Source: Paracyclopina nana
Taxonomy: Eukaryota > Arthropoda > Copepoda > Cyclopoida > Cyclopettidae
Direction: 5' to 3'
Length of the DNA stretch: 64,000 nt
Assembly (NCBI GenBank): GCA_019096065.1
Contig: JAGUCH010000001.1
Location: 5,332,001-5,396,000 of the forward strand
This document shows positions 35,493 to 48,293 of this stretch, piece by piece. The translations under genes were made by a program, and so were the position numbers. Under the pieces are notes generated by a model, which did no database searches, had not been told where the DNA came from, and was given only the letters and a program-made list of their open reading frames with translations. Position 1 is the first letter of the stretch; each line of letters opens with the position of its first letter.

Positions 35493-36358
35493 CCCTGAAT
35501 TAAGCTAGAGGTCAGGATTTGGCGCTATTTCAAGGGAATCAGCTCACCTGTGCCTTTTTCAGTGTATCACAGCGAAAAAAGCGTTGCAAAACGTAACTAA
35601 AGTGGTCGAGGAACTGGAGGCTTCGCGTCAAACTTTTGAGGCAGGATCATCAGCTGATTGACTCACAAAGGAAAACTACGATTCATTTCACTGCACTTCT
35701 GGGAATTTTCAGTCAACTCAAGTCGACCCGTTCATTTGGCGGAAAAGACGACTTTGGCAAAAATCTCAATTCTTCCAATTCTCATTTCGTGCTCCAAAAA
35801 AATTGAGCCTTTCTTTCTTTTTCTTTTGTATCAACGACAACTACACAAACATGTCCCCTGCGCTGTCGTGTCCTCTAGGAGGTATCTAACAAACTTGTTT
35901 ACAATTGTAAAGATTAGTGATTGATAAGAAAGTAATTCACAAGCGAAAGAAGTACTTTTTTAATCGGCCCAGGTGAATGTTGCTGTGAGTGGCGGGAAAA
36001 TTCAAACTATGTTTACACGAAATTTATGGTGTCGAAGATGGGATTGACACCGGATTTACATTCCTGCCAATTATTCGGGAAGTTTCAAACATTGGAGCGT
36101 TCCAAGGCCTGTTTATCCGCAATAGCAAAGGCGGTGAGAGATGTTTATTTACGCTTTCCATGTGTGCAAGTCGATGTACATTGAGTGTATTCCTTTGAAA
36201 GCACTCTTCATTACAAAGGGTATTACGAAATGTCTCAATTGTTGATCATGAGATGATCGCGTTACAATTCAACTAAATTCGGCCATTTCAATTTTTTTAA
36301 GTGTTTGCAAACTTGCGGGGCTTCAATCACTTTTGCCCGACCCTGTTTTCATTGCAGC
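35493..36358. other. head-to-head intergenic region between Ariadne-1 and the GPCR gene
   Basis: This is a presumed bidirectional promoter region of under 0.9 kb. No additional gene was recognised, and short plus-strand frames at 35658-35924 and 35989-36198 look random. Confidence 0.45.
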
Positions 36359-38103
36359 ATGTTCTGCCTACTTTCTCTGCTTTCGTATCAGTTTATTTCG
36401 CAGACTAATCAGGTGAATATGTCTTCGATCATTTCCTGCAAATTAGAAAATGGCACTCAAGTCCTCATGGATTACAATCTCTCCAATAACGAGACGTTTA
36501 TCGAGAGTTCCGTCAAGTAAGCACTAATCTGCTAATAGAGCGCGCGATCTATAATTTGGGTGGCATTCTTGCAGAATTGGGCTTGCCATCCTTTCTGGCA
36601 CCATCAGCATTATCACCGTATCAGGCAACTTACTCGTGCTAGCAGCCATTTTCTGCAAACCCTCCCTTAGGAGCATGAGATCCAACACTTTTATTGCCTC
36701 TCTAGGTAAAGTCCTATTTCAACTAATCATTTCTGGCTAGTTATTAAAAGTATGGTCTTATATGGAAGCTTTCACTGATCTCATCGTTGGAGCCATCGTT
36801 ATGCCATTCAGCATTCAATATTACTACTTTAATTCACATTGGACCTATTCGGAACCTATGTGCCACTTCTGGATATTTTCCGATAACATTTCCTGCACGG
36901 CGTCAATATGGACTTTGGTGGCAATAGCTGTCGATCGTTGGCTGGTAAATTCGTGGGAACTTTCGATCACGTTGAAATTTCATTGCGCTATCGCAGGCTG
37001 TTCACCAACCTGTCACCTATATGGGACTGCAGCGGTGTTCAAGCGTTCTGACAGTTCTTGGCATTTGGATCATGAGCATCTCCATTTGCATTCCCACCGC
37101 CATCGACCTCGTCGCGTTTGAGTGCTACTGCCAGTCAACGCAGTCAGACTTTCACTTTTTCTGGACGGTTGCCCTGGTCTTTTGCGTACCAGCAGCGCTC
37201 ATCATATTCTGCTACGCTTGCATATTTGTCAAGCTCCGCCAGAAAATGATGAAAAAGCGGCAAAGCAGAGCGAACGCGCGGAGCATCGAAATGGTGGCAT
37301 TGGACGTCTCCCACGACGATCTAGACACTTTGAACAACACCGCATCGTGGAAGGTGGTGAGGAATTGGATCCGCCAAAAGTCGTTCTACTACGAGCAAGA
37401 CACTACTAGTCCAGATGGGCTCGTATCAAGGAAGACAAGCTCCACGTACCTCAGTCCCGAAATGCACGGACTTGCCCGCTCTCCCCCGCCCTCCCCAAGG
37501 CCCTCCTCACCGATCAATGTCAATGAGATTAGCGTCAGGAGCAACATGCAGGAGGAGCCGCAAGATAACGAAGCCAGCCCCGCGGAACCTCGAAAGCCCA
37601 CCAAAGTGAGCTTCAAAGAAAGCTTCAGAACGAGGTGAGTTTACCGCTCTCCAAATTCATGCTAAGCAAGGCTGCTTTTTATGCGGCTTTTCTGCGTGTA
37701 GAAGGCAAAAGATGCTGAATAGTGGTGCATCATCTGGCCCAAGCTCCTCGGACGTGGCTGAAACGCGAGAAAAACGGGTCCTCGTCCAGATGAGCATCCT
37801 GGTCCTCGTCTTTGTCGTATGCTGGCTACCTTTTTGGTCAGCCTTTTCTGCGTTGCATCTCTGCCACTATCTTTGGGCGGATGGAGCAGTGAGAATTCTG
37901 CCTAGTTCTCGTTAGCCCATTATTAATGCTACCTATTTTTATAGTACTGCGACAGCTACAGCGCGGGCCCAGTTGTCGTTACTTTGCTGCAGTGGTTGGG
38001 CTACGCCAACTCTTTGGTGAATCCTTTCTTGTACAATGCCTTCAACCGCGAGTTCCGCATCGGCTTTGCTGAAATCTTTGTCTGCTGTACGTCAAACGGA
38101 TGA
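36359..38103 (+). CDS. class A G-protein-coupled receptor, biogenic-amine type
   Basis: Six exons: 36359-36516, 36575-36705, 36769-36944, 36997-37634, 37702-37888 and 37945-38103. They total 1449 nt and 482 aa. The N-terminus has three N-glycosylation sequons. TM1 has SGNLLVL, TM2 AFTDLIVGAIVMPF and TM3 CHFWIFSDNISCTASI. The TM3 Asp falls seven residues after the conserved Cys, the amine-anchoring position 3.32. TM5 carries its Pro in FCVPAALII, TM6 reads VCWLPFW and TM7 WLGYANSLVNPFLY. The third intracellular loop is long (about 160 residues), as in many amine receptors. These marks point to a plasma-membrane receptor for an amine, but the subtype (dopamine, octopamine, serotonin or orphan) is not clear. 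The DRY motif reads DRW. The third exon uses a weak acceptor (ATATGGAAG/CT), supported by frame and homology. An AATAAA overlaps the stop codon at 38103-38108. Confidence 0.85.
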
Positions 38104-38322
38104 ATAAAGCTGAGTTCTCACACAGAGAGCTCTTCCTAAAAAAAGTCCCGCCTTTGTAACTCCGCCTACTGCGGCAATGGCGGCTGCGTCGTCGTCGACG
38201 ACGTTGCCGACGTCGACATGGTCCTCAGTGTTGTTCCCATTGTGCTGCCACAATGACCATCAGGATTAGTTCACAATAGGATTCTCTAACTCAATTGAGC
38301 TTCAGCACTCTGGCTTCAAAGC

Positions 38323-41300
38323 ATGATCACCACGCAGGTTAACAACAACGGTAGCAGCTACAGCAGCAGCAGCAACAACAACAGCAATAACAACAACGAG
38401 GTTGCTGCGGTAGCAAACGGTAGCCCTCCCCTCGAGGGCCTCAATTTGTCAAGGAAGTCAGCCTCGGAGGACAAAATGCCGACCACGGCCACAAAGTGCA
38501 AGTCCTCCCACTCCATTGATGCCATTCTCGGCCTCAGGGCTGCGGCCGCGGCGGCGGCTGCTGCCGGAGGTCAGCACTTTGAAGCGACCGGACGCAAATC
38601 CGCGATTCATATGTACCAAAACGCACCACGAAGTCAGCAGCAGCAGTCCGGTATGAACTTTTTTCAGTACATGCGCGCCTTTGCCCCCCAATTAGCCCAA
38701 TTAGGGGTGAAAGCATTTCAAATAAGATTTGTCCACGCGAGAACGCGAAGGGAGCCGTAGCTGTCATGTCAACTAATGGAAAAGCGGCTTATTCTTCTCG
38801 AGTTTCTGATTTTCAAATGCTATACATATACTATACACTGACTGAGTGTGCATGATAACGATCGCAAATACTACTGCGTGGACCATTGCGAGGAAGCTTT
38901 GACAATTTAGCATTGCTCATAAAATTATGGAAGCCTGAATAACATTCGAAAGGCATGATTTTTGTATACTTTATTTTATTGGGGCTAATTGGAAAACTAA
39001 AATTAGAGGTATACATTAGATTAATTTCCTTCGCATTTGAGTAGCGTGCAATTACCTCGGAAATCTTGATTAGCATATGCGACAAGTAAAATTACTCTAT
39101 ACGCACGTTTGCGCATTACGACATTTTGTGATTAAAAGCGAGAGCAATTCGTAATTGGCCGCAGAGATCAATCTACTGATTATAAGCGCTCGCAATAATA
39201 TCGTATATGCTAACTAATTTAGATTGGAAAGCTGCCTTACGCTTCCAGCCCAACTAATTACTCTCTCACTTGTAGTATTTGCACTTTTCCCTGCTTTAGC
39301 TTTCGTTTAAAAAAGCTCTAGAATTATCCAGCCAAAGTACAAAATTTATGAATCTAAAATAAGCCTTGCAATTTCTTGGATCACGCATGACCCCATATTT
39401 TACTTACGCTAATGATACAAGGTTTTGTATTTGAAGAACAATTGTTGAAAAAAATATATGGCCTTTAAAAATGATTGATAATATCTGCCAGAAAATCTCG
39501 TCAATTAGCTAATCAATTTATGCATTATCTTCTTCGTTGACGCTTTGAAGTATAATTGAAAAAAAAAAAAAACCCAGCCGTAGTTGCAACATATGGGGGT
39601 CCCACTTAACTACATAAAAGAGCCTCAATTATCGCTCTTTACCATCTAAATTAGATTATAACAGATTTTCCACGACAGATGTCGAATATTTTTTTCTTTT
39701 AGACTCGCTCTCGACAATGTCGGATCCCAGGAACCTCTGCAACAGCCTCGGAGGTCATTCCTCGGTGACCTCGACGTCCGCCATGAGCGCCAACTCCGCA
39801 AACAACGCAGGATCGTCTGATAACGATGTTGGCGAGGACGACGACGATGAACTTGTCAACGATCATGTAATTTGATTTCGTTTTCAATTTTCTATCCGGA
39901 TTTTGGCCTGACAAAAACAACATTTCTAGATTGAGTTGTTATTGACTGGCGCGCAAATTGCAAAAATCTGTAAACCCTTGCAACATTTTTGTAATTACAA
40001 TTTTAGAATAAGCTGGTATTGCCTTTTTTCCACTTATCAAAGCTGGGCTTTATTGTTGATAAGACTGAAAACTTTCATTCATAACCGCTTGCAGTAATTT
40101 TTTATGAGAAAAAATAAAAAGGCGTCTTTTTAATTCAAGCCTTACGTTGGAGGTATTTTATGAGAAAAAGTTCAAGAGTGTCTAAAGTGGCATTAATCAG
40201 AGATGGCGCCGGGTCTAAGACAAAACTAACTAATTGTACTTACCTAATTCTAAGTGATTGACTTCAATGTTCTCAAAAAATTTCTGAATTTCATATTTTT
40301 TATGATGAAAAGCTAGGAACTATGAAAATGTTTGGCCGTTGTCATATCGCAGTTTGGTTTTTAGTTAAGCCACACTGATCTGGTTAAACTAAACACTACA
40401 AGAATGATAACTTTTGTCCGGACAAAAGTCAGTTTGGGCTAACCAGTATCAGTTTTGGTTAAACTAAAATGCGATATGAGAACTACAGAATCTGCTTAAT
40501 GAGAGCTTTCCAAAGGTGTAGTTATTGTTGCTGAAGCCTTCATATTCATAGCAATTGAATGCAAAAATTATGAGAGGGTGGTTTGAGAAAATTGGATTAG
40601 CTCTACTGAAGGGAGCAGGCCTATCAGAATGTTATATTATAGCACTAATTAGCGGGGAAGAGTGTATTAATTTGCTGAACAAGCCATAAAGTTGAAAGCT
40701 CCGTGATTTTTTGTTAGCTTTCTATTATTTTTGCTATCTTGCTGAAATAACGTTTTCAATTTCAGGATTCTGATAGCTCAAAGAAGAAGCACCGGCGGAA
40801 TCGAACGACGTTTACCACGTACCAACTCCACGAATTGGAGCGAGCTTTCGAAAAATCTCATTATCCCGACGTCTACTCCAGAGAAGAGCTAGCCATGAAA
40901 GTCAATTTGCCGGAGGTTCGAGTGCAGGTCCGTCCAATAATCATTTGATTGCCCGCAGGCTCAAGATGTGATTTTCAAAGCCTTTGTGCAGCTCAAATTG
41001 AATCTATTCCTCGTTCGTCGCATTATTAGCTTTGAGTGGCACAAAAGAGGCCAAATGAGGTTAAGGTGCTATTCTACTCCACAATAGTTCTCCTAGTACT
41101 CCCACTTGGGGGAGATCTTCTTTTTTTTCAACAAGACGGGATAAAAGAAACGACGACCAACCAAGAATGGAGAACATTTGCTTGGAGCCCCCCCAAAGTA
41201 CGACTTTTTGGGCTAAGCTACTATTTTTCGGTGGGTTATTTAGTTGAGTGTTCATTGGCCGGAGTCTAATTTCGGCCGAAGGGTGACGGCACACCACGGT

Positions 41301-42537
41301 CTTTTGATCGTTGGCTGCGTAGCTATTTTAATTAAAGTTTTCAATCACTAAACGGGCGACTTAAGCTGCATTTAGCGTGAACAGTGTTCAATATGTGAAA
41401 TTGGTTTTTGTTAGCCAGTGAGCTCTCGTGTCCCATCCAATTCTTTTAGAGTAGGTGGAAATATCATCGGGATAAAGCGGGTGTAATTCGCAATTGAAAG
41501 CACACACGCGAGCTAGGTAGCAGCCATTCAATTCTCGGTTAATGGCGGCCGCATAAAGCCTTATGGTAGAGTTATTGGGTGATGAACCATGTATTTTGGT
41601 AGCGGCAAATGATCCCCATGATCCTTATAGCCATCTTACAAAAGCTTTCTTCTGCCATAAACCAGATGGAGCATTTCCCACCGTCGTCTCCTCTAATGGA
41701 GATCCATTCCTGCCCAGCTAATCTAATATCTTTTCGGGGCACTTGTTGTTGCGAGCATCATTATTGCGCCAAACCGGAACTAATTGATCATGAATTCATA
41801 CGTTACCGCAGGTCTGGTTCCAAAACAGAAGAGCCAAGTGGCGAAGGCAGGAGAAGATGGAGGCTGCGAGGCTGGGCCTGCATGACTTCCCACTGTCTGC
41901 CCTGGGAGGTCGTTGCCCTCCCGGCAGCCTCGGCGGCCTCAGCCCTGAGCCATGGGCGGCCGCGGCCGCGGCGGCAGCCTCGTTGCAAGTACCGACGTCA
42001 TTGGCCTCTCTAACGCACGCATTACCGGGATTCTTGTCCCATCCTCAAGTACGTACATGCCAGCTGTATTTTCCTTTGCATTTTGCTAACGAGTGTTCTG
42101 CTTAGGCTGCCTATGCCTCCTACTTGACCTCGCCCTCGGGCTACAGCCTACTGGGCCCAGCAATATCCTCGTTACCGCCCACGTCATCCCCACCTAGCAA
42201 CTTTTCAACCTCCCGGCTGACGCCGAAGCAGGAGGAGGAAATGGTGGCCTCGCTGAGCTTGCCGCCGCCACTTGCGCAAAACCATCATCACCCCTCGCAG
42301 CAGCAACATTCGGACGACGAGGACTTGAAGAAATCCTCCCTGTTTTCGAGCTTCCTGCCCATCCGTCACCTCCGGCTTCGAGCTCAGGAGCATTTGGAGG
42401 CTGCGGCCGCGGCTGCTGCAGCCAATTCGATCAATAAAGAAAATGGATTTGACAGCTCATCATCGCCAGGAAGAGGAGCGCTGGGACCTAATGGCAGTCC
42501 TGCTGCTGCTGCTGCATCGCAACAATCACAGCTATAA
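38323..42537 (+). CDS. Rx: retinal homeobox (Rx/RAX) paired-like transcription factor
   Basis: Five exons: 38323-38650, 39703-39866, 40766-40927, 41812-42048 and 42106-42537. They total 1323 nt and 440 aa. The N-terminal octapeptide-like motif HSIDAILGL (about residue 67) is typical of Rx. The homeodomain (about 172-231) reads [20 protein letters not shown] then [16 protein letters not shown] and [12 protein letters not shown], with Gln at position 50 of the homeodomain as in Rx proteins. It is split by an intron after RVQ, a common position in paired-like genes. The C-terminal [11 protein letters not shown] is a recognisable OAR-type tail motif. Poly-Ala tracts occur in exons 1, 4 and 5. Rx proteins act in the nucleus in eye-field and anterior brain development. 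A poly(A) signal AATAAA lies at 42616-42621, 79 nt after the stop. Exon 3 uses a donor with GTCCGT. Confidence 0.94.
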
Positions 42538-44674
42538 TCATTCAGTTCTTTTTACGCCGCGGCAAACTACTCTATTAGTCGATCTGCTTACTACAATACA
42601 ACCGATCCTTGCGTTAATAAAAGTCCATGCAGTGAAATCCGCGTCGCATCAGCTTAACAAACATGCTTCCTGTCGTCCGGTCCATTACGATCGAGTGTAG
42701 CGAAAACGGTGGCGGCGAAAAACTTTGACTACTGCCAATAGTACTGTTCTTCTTCCTCTTCAGTAGTAGGGTGTGAATTGTAGAATAACAAAGGGATCAA
42801 GCTGTCTCTTTGTTAGCTCTATTATGTCCCCTCCTCGCGCGAAACACGGTTGGATGCCAAACTGCTATTCTTGAGAGCTTCCAAATACCATGTAATATTG
42901 GATAGCACATTCATTGTCCGAAATCATGTGTCTTTTCACATTAGGGCATCTGCAGCGAAGCCCAAACCACTCCTGATGCGATGGTAAGTATGCTGAGGCT
43001 ACAGAGCTAATAGAGCAGATGGCTTGGTTAATATAATGCCATGCAAGGAATGCACATTGCATCGGATTTCAACAAGAATTAAGACTTCTCCACATAGTAC
43101 CATATTCGTGGCCTTGTTTTCTCCCTTTTTTCACCGGAATGGCGTGTCTCCGCGTTTGATGATTGCATGATTGTGAATTGATTACTCGCAGCGGGAAACT
43201 GACATGATTTGACAAACTGTTTTCGTGCTCAATTCCAACTCGCGAGAATAATGCATGCGTGGTTAAATGCTGTGTAGCGCGCTACCTAGTGCTGAAACCT
43301 CGCGGCAATGATTGCTACTTAAGATTATCTTGTCAGTTTTGACAGGGAATCTTCTTGTTATTAGCAGCGAAAAGAAGTCCCAATCAATTATCAATTCAAG
43401 TAGCAGTGGCCAGTGAATAGTTGCTTTATCTGATTGATTTCCACTTAGCAAAGCTCACAATGCTCCTGCCCACACAATCGCTCGCTGTATAGGGGCGATA
43501 ATTGAAGCCATTATTGGCCCTGACAAACCTACTCTTGACCAATTACTTTTTTTTCTGTCGCGGCAAAAATTGCTTCCAATAAGCATTACGCGAGTGGTGG
43601 AAAAAATTCTCCGAGTAGCGTAGGCTTGTGGCAATGCGAGATGAAGTCGCTAAAAAATGCTCGTTTGGAATGTCGAAATCGGATTATGGCAAAATCTGTT
43701 CGCTGAGATTTGACAATGTCATGTCGTCTTGGTGAACAAAGGCTCAAGGCGGATAGTGTTTCCTACGTGACAAACTAATAGGCTTATACCACTGCTTCTA
43801 TTACTTCAGCGTCTTTTTCTCTCTCTAGTGTGTGCATTCAAGACTAATAGTCCAAGCCCAAATCCATTTAGAGAGGGAACAACATGGAAAAAGGATTGGT
43901 AAATAGGTTGGTTATTGGCCTGTCACTCCGTAGAGGGAAATCAATTTCCTTAATAACCGGGAACGACAGCAGCCAATTACAAACTGTAATCATGCAATGC
44001 AATGTGTGTTGACCTCTAATCAAACCTCTATGTCGCACATTAATTAGCATTCGATCCTAGGTCGAGACAGTTAATAAAATGGTAATTATGTTTGCTCGCT
44101 GCTAATCTCACTGCGACGCCACGTGGCGCTGACTGATATTTACAGAGGTGGTGCATGCAGCACCAGCTCCCCCAATCCCCACTTCACCAGACTTGTGACC
44201 CCGAAGAACTAAATTGTCATCATCGAGGAAATGCCTACAGGCTAAAAGACCCTTCTCAACTGAAAACGAGCACCCCAAAAAAGGAAGTGCAATTTATACA
44301 AATGCTGTACAGTTAGTATTGTAATTAATTCCCTTGCAGCACGCTTGCGAGGAACTGTCAACAGTCAGCAATCATTATCTCTGCTAATTGATTTAATTAT
44401 TAACTGTCCAATTTGTGCGCACCAATCTAGTACGTTCGCGTGTAATTGCTCCAGTTATGTTCGATTTGAACATTTTCCCCAATTGAGCTATACTCGTCAA
44501 CAAAATTGAGCTAACCAGTTTTAATTGGCCTCTTAAAATGGCCGCTTTCATAAAGTCTCAAAAGACTTTTCATTTAATGTGGGTAAATTAGCACAAGCGG
44601 TCTCTTTAGTCCACCCGCGGCGGGGCAAATTAGCGAGCCTAACAGACATGTGCATCAGATGAGATTGGCGAATC

Positions 44675-44693
44675 CTTCTTCTTCTTCTTCTTC
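44675..44693. repeat. CTT trinucleotide microsatellite
   Basis: About six CTT units in intergenic DNA. Confidence 0.85.
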
Positions 44694-44894
44694 CATATCC
44701 ATGTGAAGCCTGAGAAAGCTTCCTGGGTTTGTTTCACGCCTGGTGGAATGGCAAACAGAGCAACACATTATCTAGGGACGTAATGCAATAACGTCGCATT
44801 AGTTTTGCATGACTGCCCAACTTTGCCCAACTCGCGCACCGCAGAAAAATGCTGGGATCCTTTTATACTCGTCGAAAACTTTTAAATGAATTCA

Positions 44895-45083
44895 TCATTT
44901 CTCTGTTAGAGCTGCAGAAGTAATTGAAGAGAAAAACTCCTCACTGGAGTTGGAAGTCAACTCGCCGACTTGGGAAAAGTTTCCACCAAGATCAAATACC
45001 ACTCCATCCATCTCAGCAATTGTAACATTTTCATTCAAAAGATGGCCAATTAGCAGGTCTTGCTCGTGATTTGGCTCGAGCAC
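44895..45083 (-). CDS. unassigned exon-like open frame
   Basis: A minus-strand frame of about 63 codons has balanced composition and an acidic, Ser-rich end (SSEEFFSSITSAALTEK, then stop). It is preceded by a possible acceptor (AAAGCTGAG). It lies downstream of the cryptochrome stop on the same strand, so it could be an alternative last exon of that gene or part of another transcript. No family was recognised. It may also be a chance frame. Confidence 0.2.
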   Translation of the reverse strand: MLEPNHEQDLLIGHLLNENVTIAEMDGVVFDLGGNFSQVGELTSNSSEEFFSSITSAALTEK

Positions 45084-45405
45084 CGGAGCTCAGCTTTAAG
45101 ACAATGCAGTGGGGGTTGTATTTCATTGAAAATTGGTCAATACATTAAGAAATGGCACGCAGAGCAAACGCTTTTTTTTCAACACCGGAGCTGCAAGATA
45201 TTTGATAACGCAAAGTTTTGAACACATTTACAAGAGACACCAGATAAGCATGATATCGTAGTAGAAGTACACATTACCAACCTTTTTGCAACCGAACTTT
45301 AAAATAATAATATTTCACTTTTGTTTTCCTGTTAAACGATGAGGGACAGTTCGATCTATAATCGATTCAGGTACACTTTTGGTAGGGATGCCTTGAGAAG
45401 ATGAT

Positions 45406-47865
45406 CTACTTTTGGTGAACCGATTCCATAAATCCAGCTTCACTGTGATACATTTCCATTTCCTGATTTCGAGATCCTATCATTGGCTCCTTCAGAAGCG
45501 CATCGCGTTTTAGGGTTTCAGTCACAACTTGAGGCTGATAATTGTTGATAGACGGAGTCAGAGCATCCACTTCAAGGGCCTGATCATCGTCGCCGGTTCC
45601 AGAGGGCAAATCAGGAGTGGACCTTTGCCTTTGAGGGACTAGCATAGGCGCTGGCATGAGCTGTTGCTGCTCCTTCTTCTGCTGCAGCGTCAGGTTGGCC
45701 GTCGAATATTTGTTGGAGGATATTGTGGAAACAGTTGGAGATGCAGAAGATGTATTCTTGAGGCTGTCAGCTTCCTCGGGAGTTTTGATATTTCTGTACG
45801 TTGATAGTTGCTGATAGACTTGACGCATTCTCTCTTGGTTTTGCTTCGCAGCCATCTCGTGGTCAATCATCGGCTTTGGATAGTCAATACCCACAATACA
45901 CTTAGCAGCTCGTTGGACCTGTTCTGGAGCTTTCCACGGCTCGTGGATATAGTTGATGGGGTAGTTCTTCAACACAGGAATGTATTTTCTGCGGAGAGAA
46001 AAACACTGGTTCAAAACTGTCTTGCAAGGTTTAGTGAGCTGCTAGCCACACTTGCCGCTAGGAAAGAGAGATCAACTAACCTAATATAGTCTCCGTTTGG
46101 ATCAGCCTTTCGGCCAAATTTGACAGGATCGTATAAGGGGAAAAACTGCGTGAAAAACGAAGAACATGACAGCCACATCCAAGTCCCTGCGTTAACAGAC
46201 CAATCGGCATCCAGAAGAAGCTCATCAAACACCTGCAGAAACAAATAATCACTTCTGTTCGTCTTTTAGGTAACCTCAACTTTCACCTTCATTCCTTCCT
46301 CCCATGAGATCCACAAGTGTCCTCGGGTAAGGAAGCAGGCCACCGAATGTCTTGCCAAGTGATGAATCCAGCCCTCTTCGCGAAGCTGCGTCATGATTGC
46401 ATCGATCCAGGGAAAGCCGGTCTTTCCGCTTGCCCATTTGGCGAGTGCCTCGGAGTTGTCGTCCCATGGAATCTGGACACAGATGGGGTTTCCAAACATG
46501 CGATCAAAATTAGGGTTCCTCGTGGCCGCTGTATAGAAGAATTCCCTCCAAAGAAGCTGACCAAATGTTGACATGGGAGGCGGGGTTTCTTTGATCTAAG
46601 CAAATATCCATGTTATGAGCCATCATCAAAATAATGCAGTCTGTACTCTAAGGATTACGATAGCACTAAAAATCTTATTGGTAATAAGGCCCTCGTGTAG
46701 TATAAGAGATATTATAAAATGTTATTCTGCACGCCATTCATGTACAAAGCAGTCCCTTTTTTTACTTTTAAGTTAGACCTAAAATTTAAAAGAAAATCGT
46801 CATAGAATTTTCCCCACCTTTTGATAGAGGTCACCCAAGAGGTGATAAAAGAGTCTGGTGGACAAGCACCCAAATCTAAGGTAGGGACTCAAGCCTGCTG
46901 GACTCGCGTACAATGACTGAGGAGTCATTTTGGGCTTGCCAAACGAGGCTACCCAAGCCTTCCTCTCAAGATGCCTGTCAAGCCTGAGGAGTGCCTCTGT
47001 CTCCCCTCCAATCCATTTAGGCGACTGGATGTTGTCTGTATCAAAGCCCAGCTCAGCCAAGGTTGGGACGCCCCAAAGCTCATCGTGGTCCTCCGACACG
47101 GGAGTGGATCCGCAGTCTTTTATTTTTGCACTGACGTGAGGGACTGGCAGGTGTGGAGGTTTCATTTTTGAGATGATATTGATAAATTGCCTATAGGTAG
47201 CTGGAGCTTTCCCCTCATTGGCCTCAATTATCCTATCAAGTTGTGGGGAATTACGGTCAAGTGATTGTACTCATGAGATCCTTCGCTACTCACTTGTTCA
47301 AATCATAGAGGGTATGGCTTTTCTCTGTGACGACTTTTATGCCCATTTCTTTACACATAGCCATGATGTTTTGATCACGAATTTTGCCAAAGGGCTCAGG
47401 ATCTTCCTCAAATGACAAGTAGGTTGTATTCCACTGCTTGAACAGGTTGGGCAGCGAATCTGCAGGCTGGCCCCTGACCACAAACAGCCTTGAATTGAGC
47501 TTGCGCAGACCCTGATCAATGTCCTCGAGGCATTGGAGAAGGAACCTCCATTTGTTCACGCCCTGGTTGGAGGAGCCTGCAAACCAGGGGTCCAAAATGA
47601 AGATGCACCTCCACGTGTCAGAGTTGTTCATGGCTCGACGAAGGGCAGGGTTGTCGGAGAGCCGAAGGCCTTTCCGAAACCAGTGGACTGCGTGTTTGGG
47701 TCTGTGGTGATGCTGGTAGTGTTGATGGTGATGCCTGCTGCTGCTGCCATGATGCCGTTGAGATTGAGATTGATTGTTGGAGCTGTTACTCATTGCTCCG
47801 CTGCCCGAAGGCCCCGACGACGAGTTGTCTCCCCTATTGTAGTGTTTGTTGCCTGCTAATGCCAT
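45406..47865 (-). CDS. cryptochrome, vertebrate-type (CRY2-like) circadian repressor
   Basis: Five exons: 47294-47865, 46818-47232, 46287-46595, 46081-46232 and 45406-45988. They total 2031 nt and 676 aa. After a 57-residue Ser/His-rich extension, the photolyase alpha/beta domain starts at [19 protein letters not shown]. The FAD-binding helical domain includes [68 protein letters not shown] and [20 protein letters not shown]. The domain ends at [11 protein letters not shown]. The wording is that of the transcriptional-repressor cryptochromes of vertebrates and many arthropods, not the Drosophila-type photoreceptor. In that class the protein inhibits CLOCK:BMAL1 (CYC). The C-terminal tail of about 150 residues is Gln/Ser-rich and variable, as usual in the family. 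Confidence 0.95.
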
Positions 47866-48293
47866 GGCCAGACCAGAGAGAAGAGTATGTACTAGGAGGA
47901 GGCCTCAAACAATTGCTGGAGGATCTAGGGCTGTTGTCACATTTCTTGACATGTGAGCAGAGCTCAGTGCGCATACGCTCTAGCGAGAGCACTGCTGTGA
48001 TAGATCGAAAGCTGGTACAAGCCATGAAAAACTTGAGCACTTTTTGATAAACTATCTTTAAATGTACCGTTAACAAACCAAGCAATTGAACTATTTCTGT
48101 GCTTCTATTAAGATGTTCCATATTTATTTATTGTCCACTATTCAATGAAGCATATTTGAGTGATGTAAACGCTACTGTAAGGCTAAAATTGAACAGTTCG
48201 ACTTCTTCGTCGTGGATTACACAGAGAAGCGCAATAGCGCGCTCGTCATTGAGGGTTGGTAACTTTTTTGAAATACTGCATAAGAGCGCTCGC
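47866..48293. other. upstream region of the cryptochrome gene
   Basis: Presumed 5' UTR and promoter of the cryptochrome gene. No other gene recognised. Confidence 0.4.

Larger units (their letters stand above)
42538..45405. other. intergenic region between Rx and cryptochrome
   Basis: Contains the Rx 3' UTR with its poly(A) signal, a CTT run at 44675-44693, and a minus-strand open frame at 44895-45083 listed separately. Nothing else was recognised. Confidence 0.5.
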
